This document shows positions 63,168 to 64,000 of a stretch of DNA of 64,000 nucleotides, in pieces. The notes beneath the pieces are model-generated. The model was not told where the DNA came from. It saw only the letters and a list, made by a program, of their open reading frames with translations, and made no database searches. Both the position numbers and the translations under genes were made by a program. Within the stretch, counting starts at the first letter, position 1. Every line of letters begins with the position of its first letter. The stretch lies in NCBI RefSeq assembly GCF_947242115.1, contig NC_074711.1, forward strand, positions 7,506,434-7,570,433, read 5' to 3'. The DNA is from Biomphalaria glabrata. Lineage: Eukaryota; Mollusca; Gastropoda; Planorbidae.

Positions 63168-64000
63168 AAATGTGTACAATGGATGCATAAAACACAGCTA
63201 AATATTTGATCTATAAATCTTTATGTGAATGGCTGTGTAAGTGTTTATAAAACTTCTTGACTGCAATGTATTTGAATTTCACACAAAATTTCTAATATAA
63301 AAAAAATTTATCTTCACCTTTAAGGATCTCAATTCATTTACAAGACATACTTTGTTTGATATATTATATTCATTTGTCAAATTTTTATGAATTATGTGCC
63401 CAATCTAAAATTATAATTTTTTTTAGCACTGTATAATTTGTTTGTTTTTTTTGCTATTAAATTTGGTTTCTCCACAATGTAGACATCTTGAAAAAATTTG
63501 TAATCAATGTTTAATTATTTTGTTTTATTACTTCAATTTGTGCAATATTTATTCAAACCACTTTTCTTACAATAATTCAGAAGTATATTTTGTGTTGGGT
63601 AAAATATTTATTTATGGCCATTAATACTATTGTTATTAGTTATCAATGTAATCTTTTCCCCGTGCAATACATCTAGTCTAAGTATTTTTGTCTTTGACAG
63701 TATTTATAGAATCAAGTTTTGTTTTTTACTTTTGATATTTTATTGTTCAGTCTTACAAGAAATTATTTCAAAACAGTCATGTTATTTTTTAAATGGTAGT
63801 AATGGCAGAATCAGTGGTGCATAACTTTCTTATATTTCTGGTGCTGAACTCTTTTACTGCTCACTCAATACTTCTCTTACAAGTAGTACTTTGTTATTTC
63901 CACTTTGTTCTTGATAAGAATAGGGAATTCTGGTGAGAAAATAAGAGTAAATGAAAGTGACTGTAAATAGAAATAAAGTTTGCAAACTGTTCTCCTTACC
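63168..64000 (+). other. FBXO41: FBXO41 3' UTR with candidate poly(A) signal
   Basis: Sequence after the TAA at 63165-63167 is AT-rich and has no convincing coding frame. An AATAAA hexamer at 63972-63977 lies close to the window edge and would give a 3' UTR of about 0.8 kb. Short in-frame ORFs here are T-rich chance frames. Confidence 0.6.
63972..63977 (+). promoter_or_regulatory. poly(A) signal AATAAA of FBXO41
   Basis: Canonical hexamer about 800 bp after the stop codon; the expected cleavage site 10-30 bp later falls inside the last bases of the window. Motif is common in AT-rich DNA, so this is only likely. Confidence 0.45.

Overview
The window reads as AT-rich nuclear DNA of an animal, most likely a freshwater pulmonate (hygrophilan) snail of the Biomphalaria/Bulinus kind. 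The species is an inference. It rests on three things: GT-AG introns, many tRNA-headed SINEs and 5'-truncated LINEs, and intergenic DNA loaded with palindromic AGATCTAGATCT-type words. A C1q-domain protein with a coiled coil, a class expanded in molluscs, fits as well. There is no prokaryotic gene organisation.

Left part (1-31.7 kb): gene-poor. It holds at least seven tandem arrays (units from 2 to 75 bp), five SINE copies or fragments, LINE 3' ends, four copies of a ~200-270 bp dispersed repeat and long homopurine/homopyrimidine runs. Three host genes can be supported here, all on the minus strand. One is an unrecognised basic, proline-rich protein (three phase-0 exons, 16053-19633, 3' end not found). 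One is a candidate small spliced gene (23901-24883). One is an intact tRNA-Lys(UUU) (28128-28200).

Right part (31.7-64 kb): one large plus-strand gene, an orthologue of FBXO41. I could thread 15 coding exons (31813-63167) into a continuous 1915-codon frame: an N-terminal C2H2-like zinc finger, a long coiled coil, a very large disordered exon, an F-box, and a C-terminal leucine-rich region. The family acts as the substrate receptor of an SCF (Skp1-Cul1-F-box) ubiquitin ligase in neurons. A 55-bp micro-exon (41472-41526) is needed to keep the frame.

The 15.2-kb intron between exons 11 and 12 contains a complete antisense gene (four coding exons, 47913-54683) for a 421-residue coiled-coil plus C1q-domain protein. 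Its own introns hold an RTE-like LINE, a Jockey/CR1-like LINE inserted inside a SINE, a hAT-type MITE and two minisatellites. The rest of the big intron carries more LINE pieces, a full-length SINE with target-site duplications, a MITE and a long foldback.

No CRISPR array, operon or rRNA was seen, and I recognised no retrovirus, LTR element or Polinton. The most notable items are the nested antisense C1q gene, the micro-exon and giant exon of FBXO41, the layered insertions at 50.1-51.7 kb, and several small repeat families represented by multiple copies in this one window.
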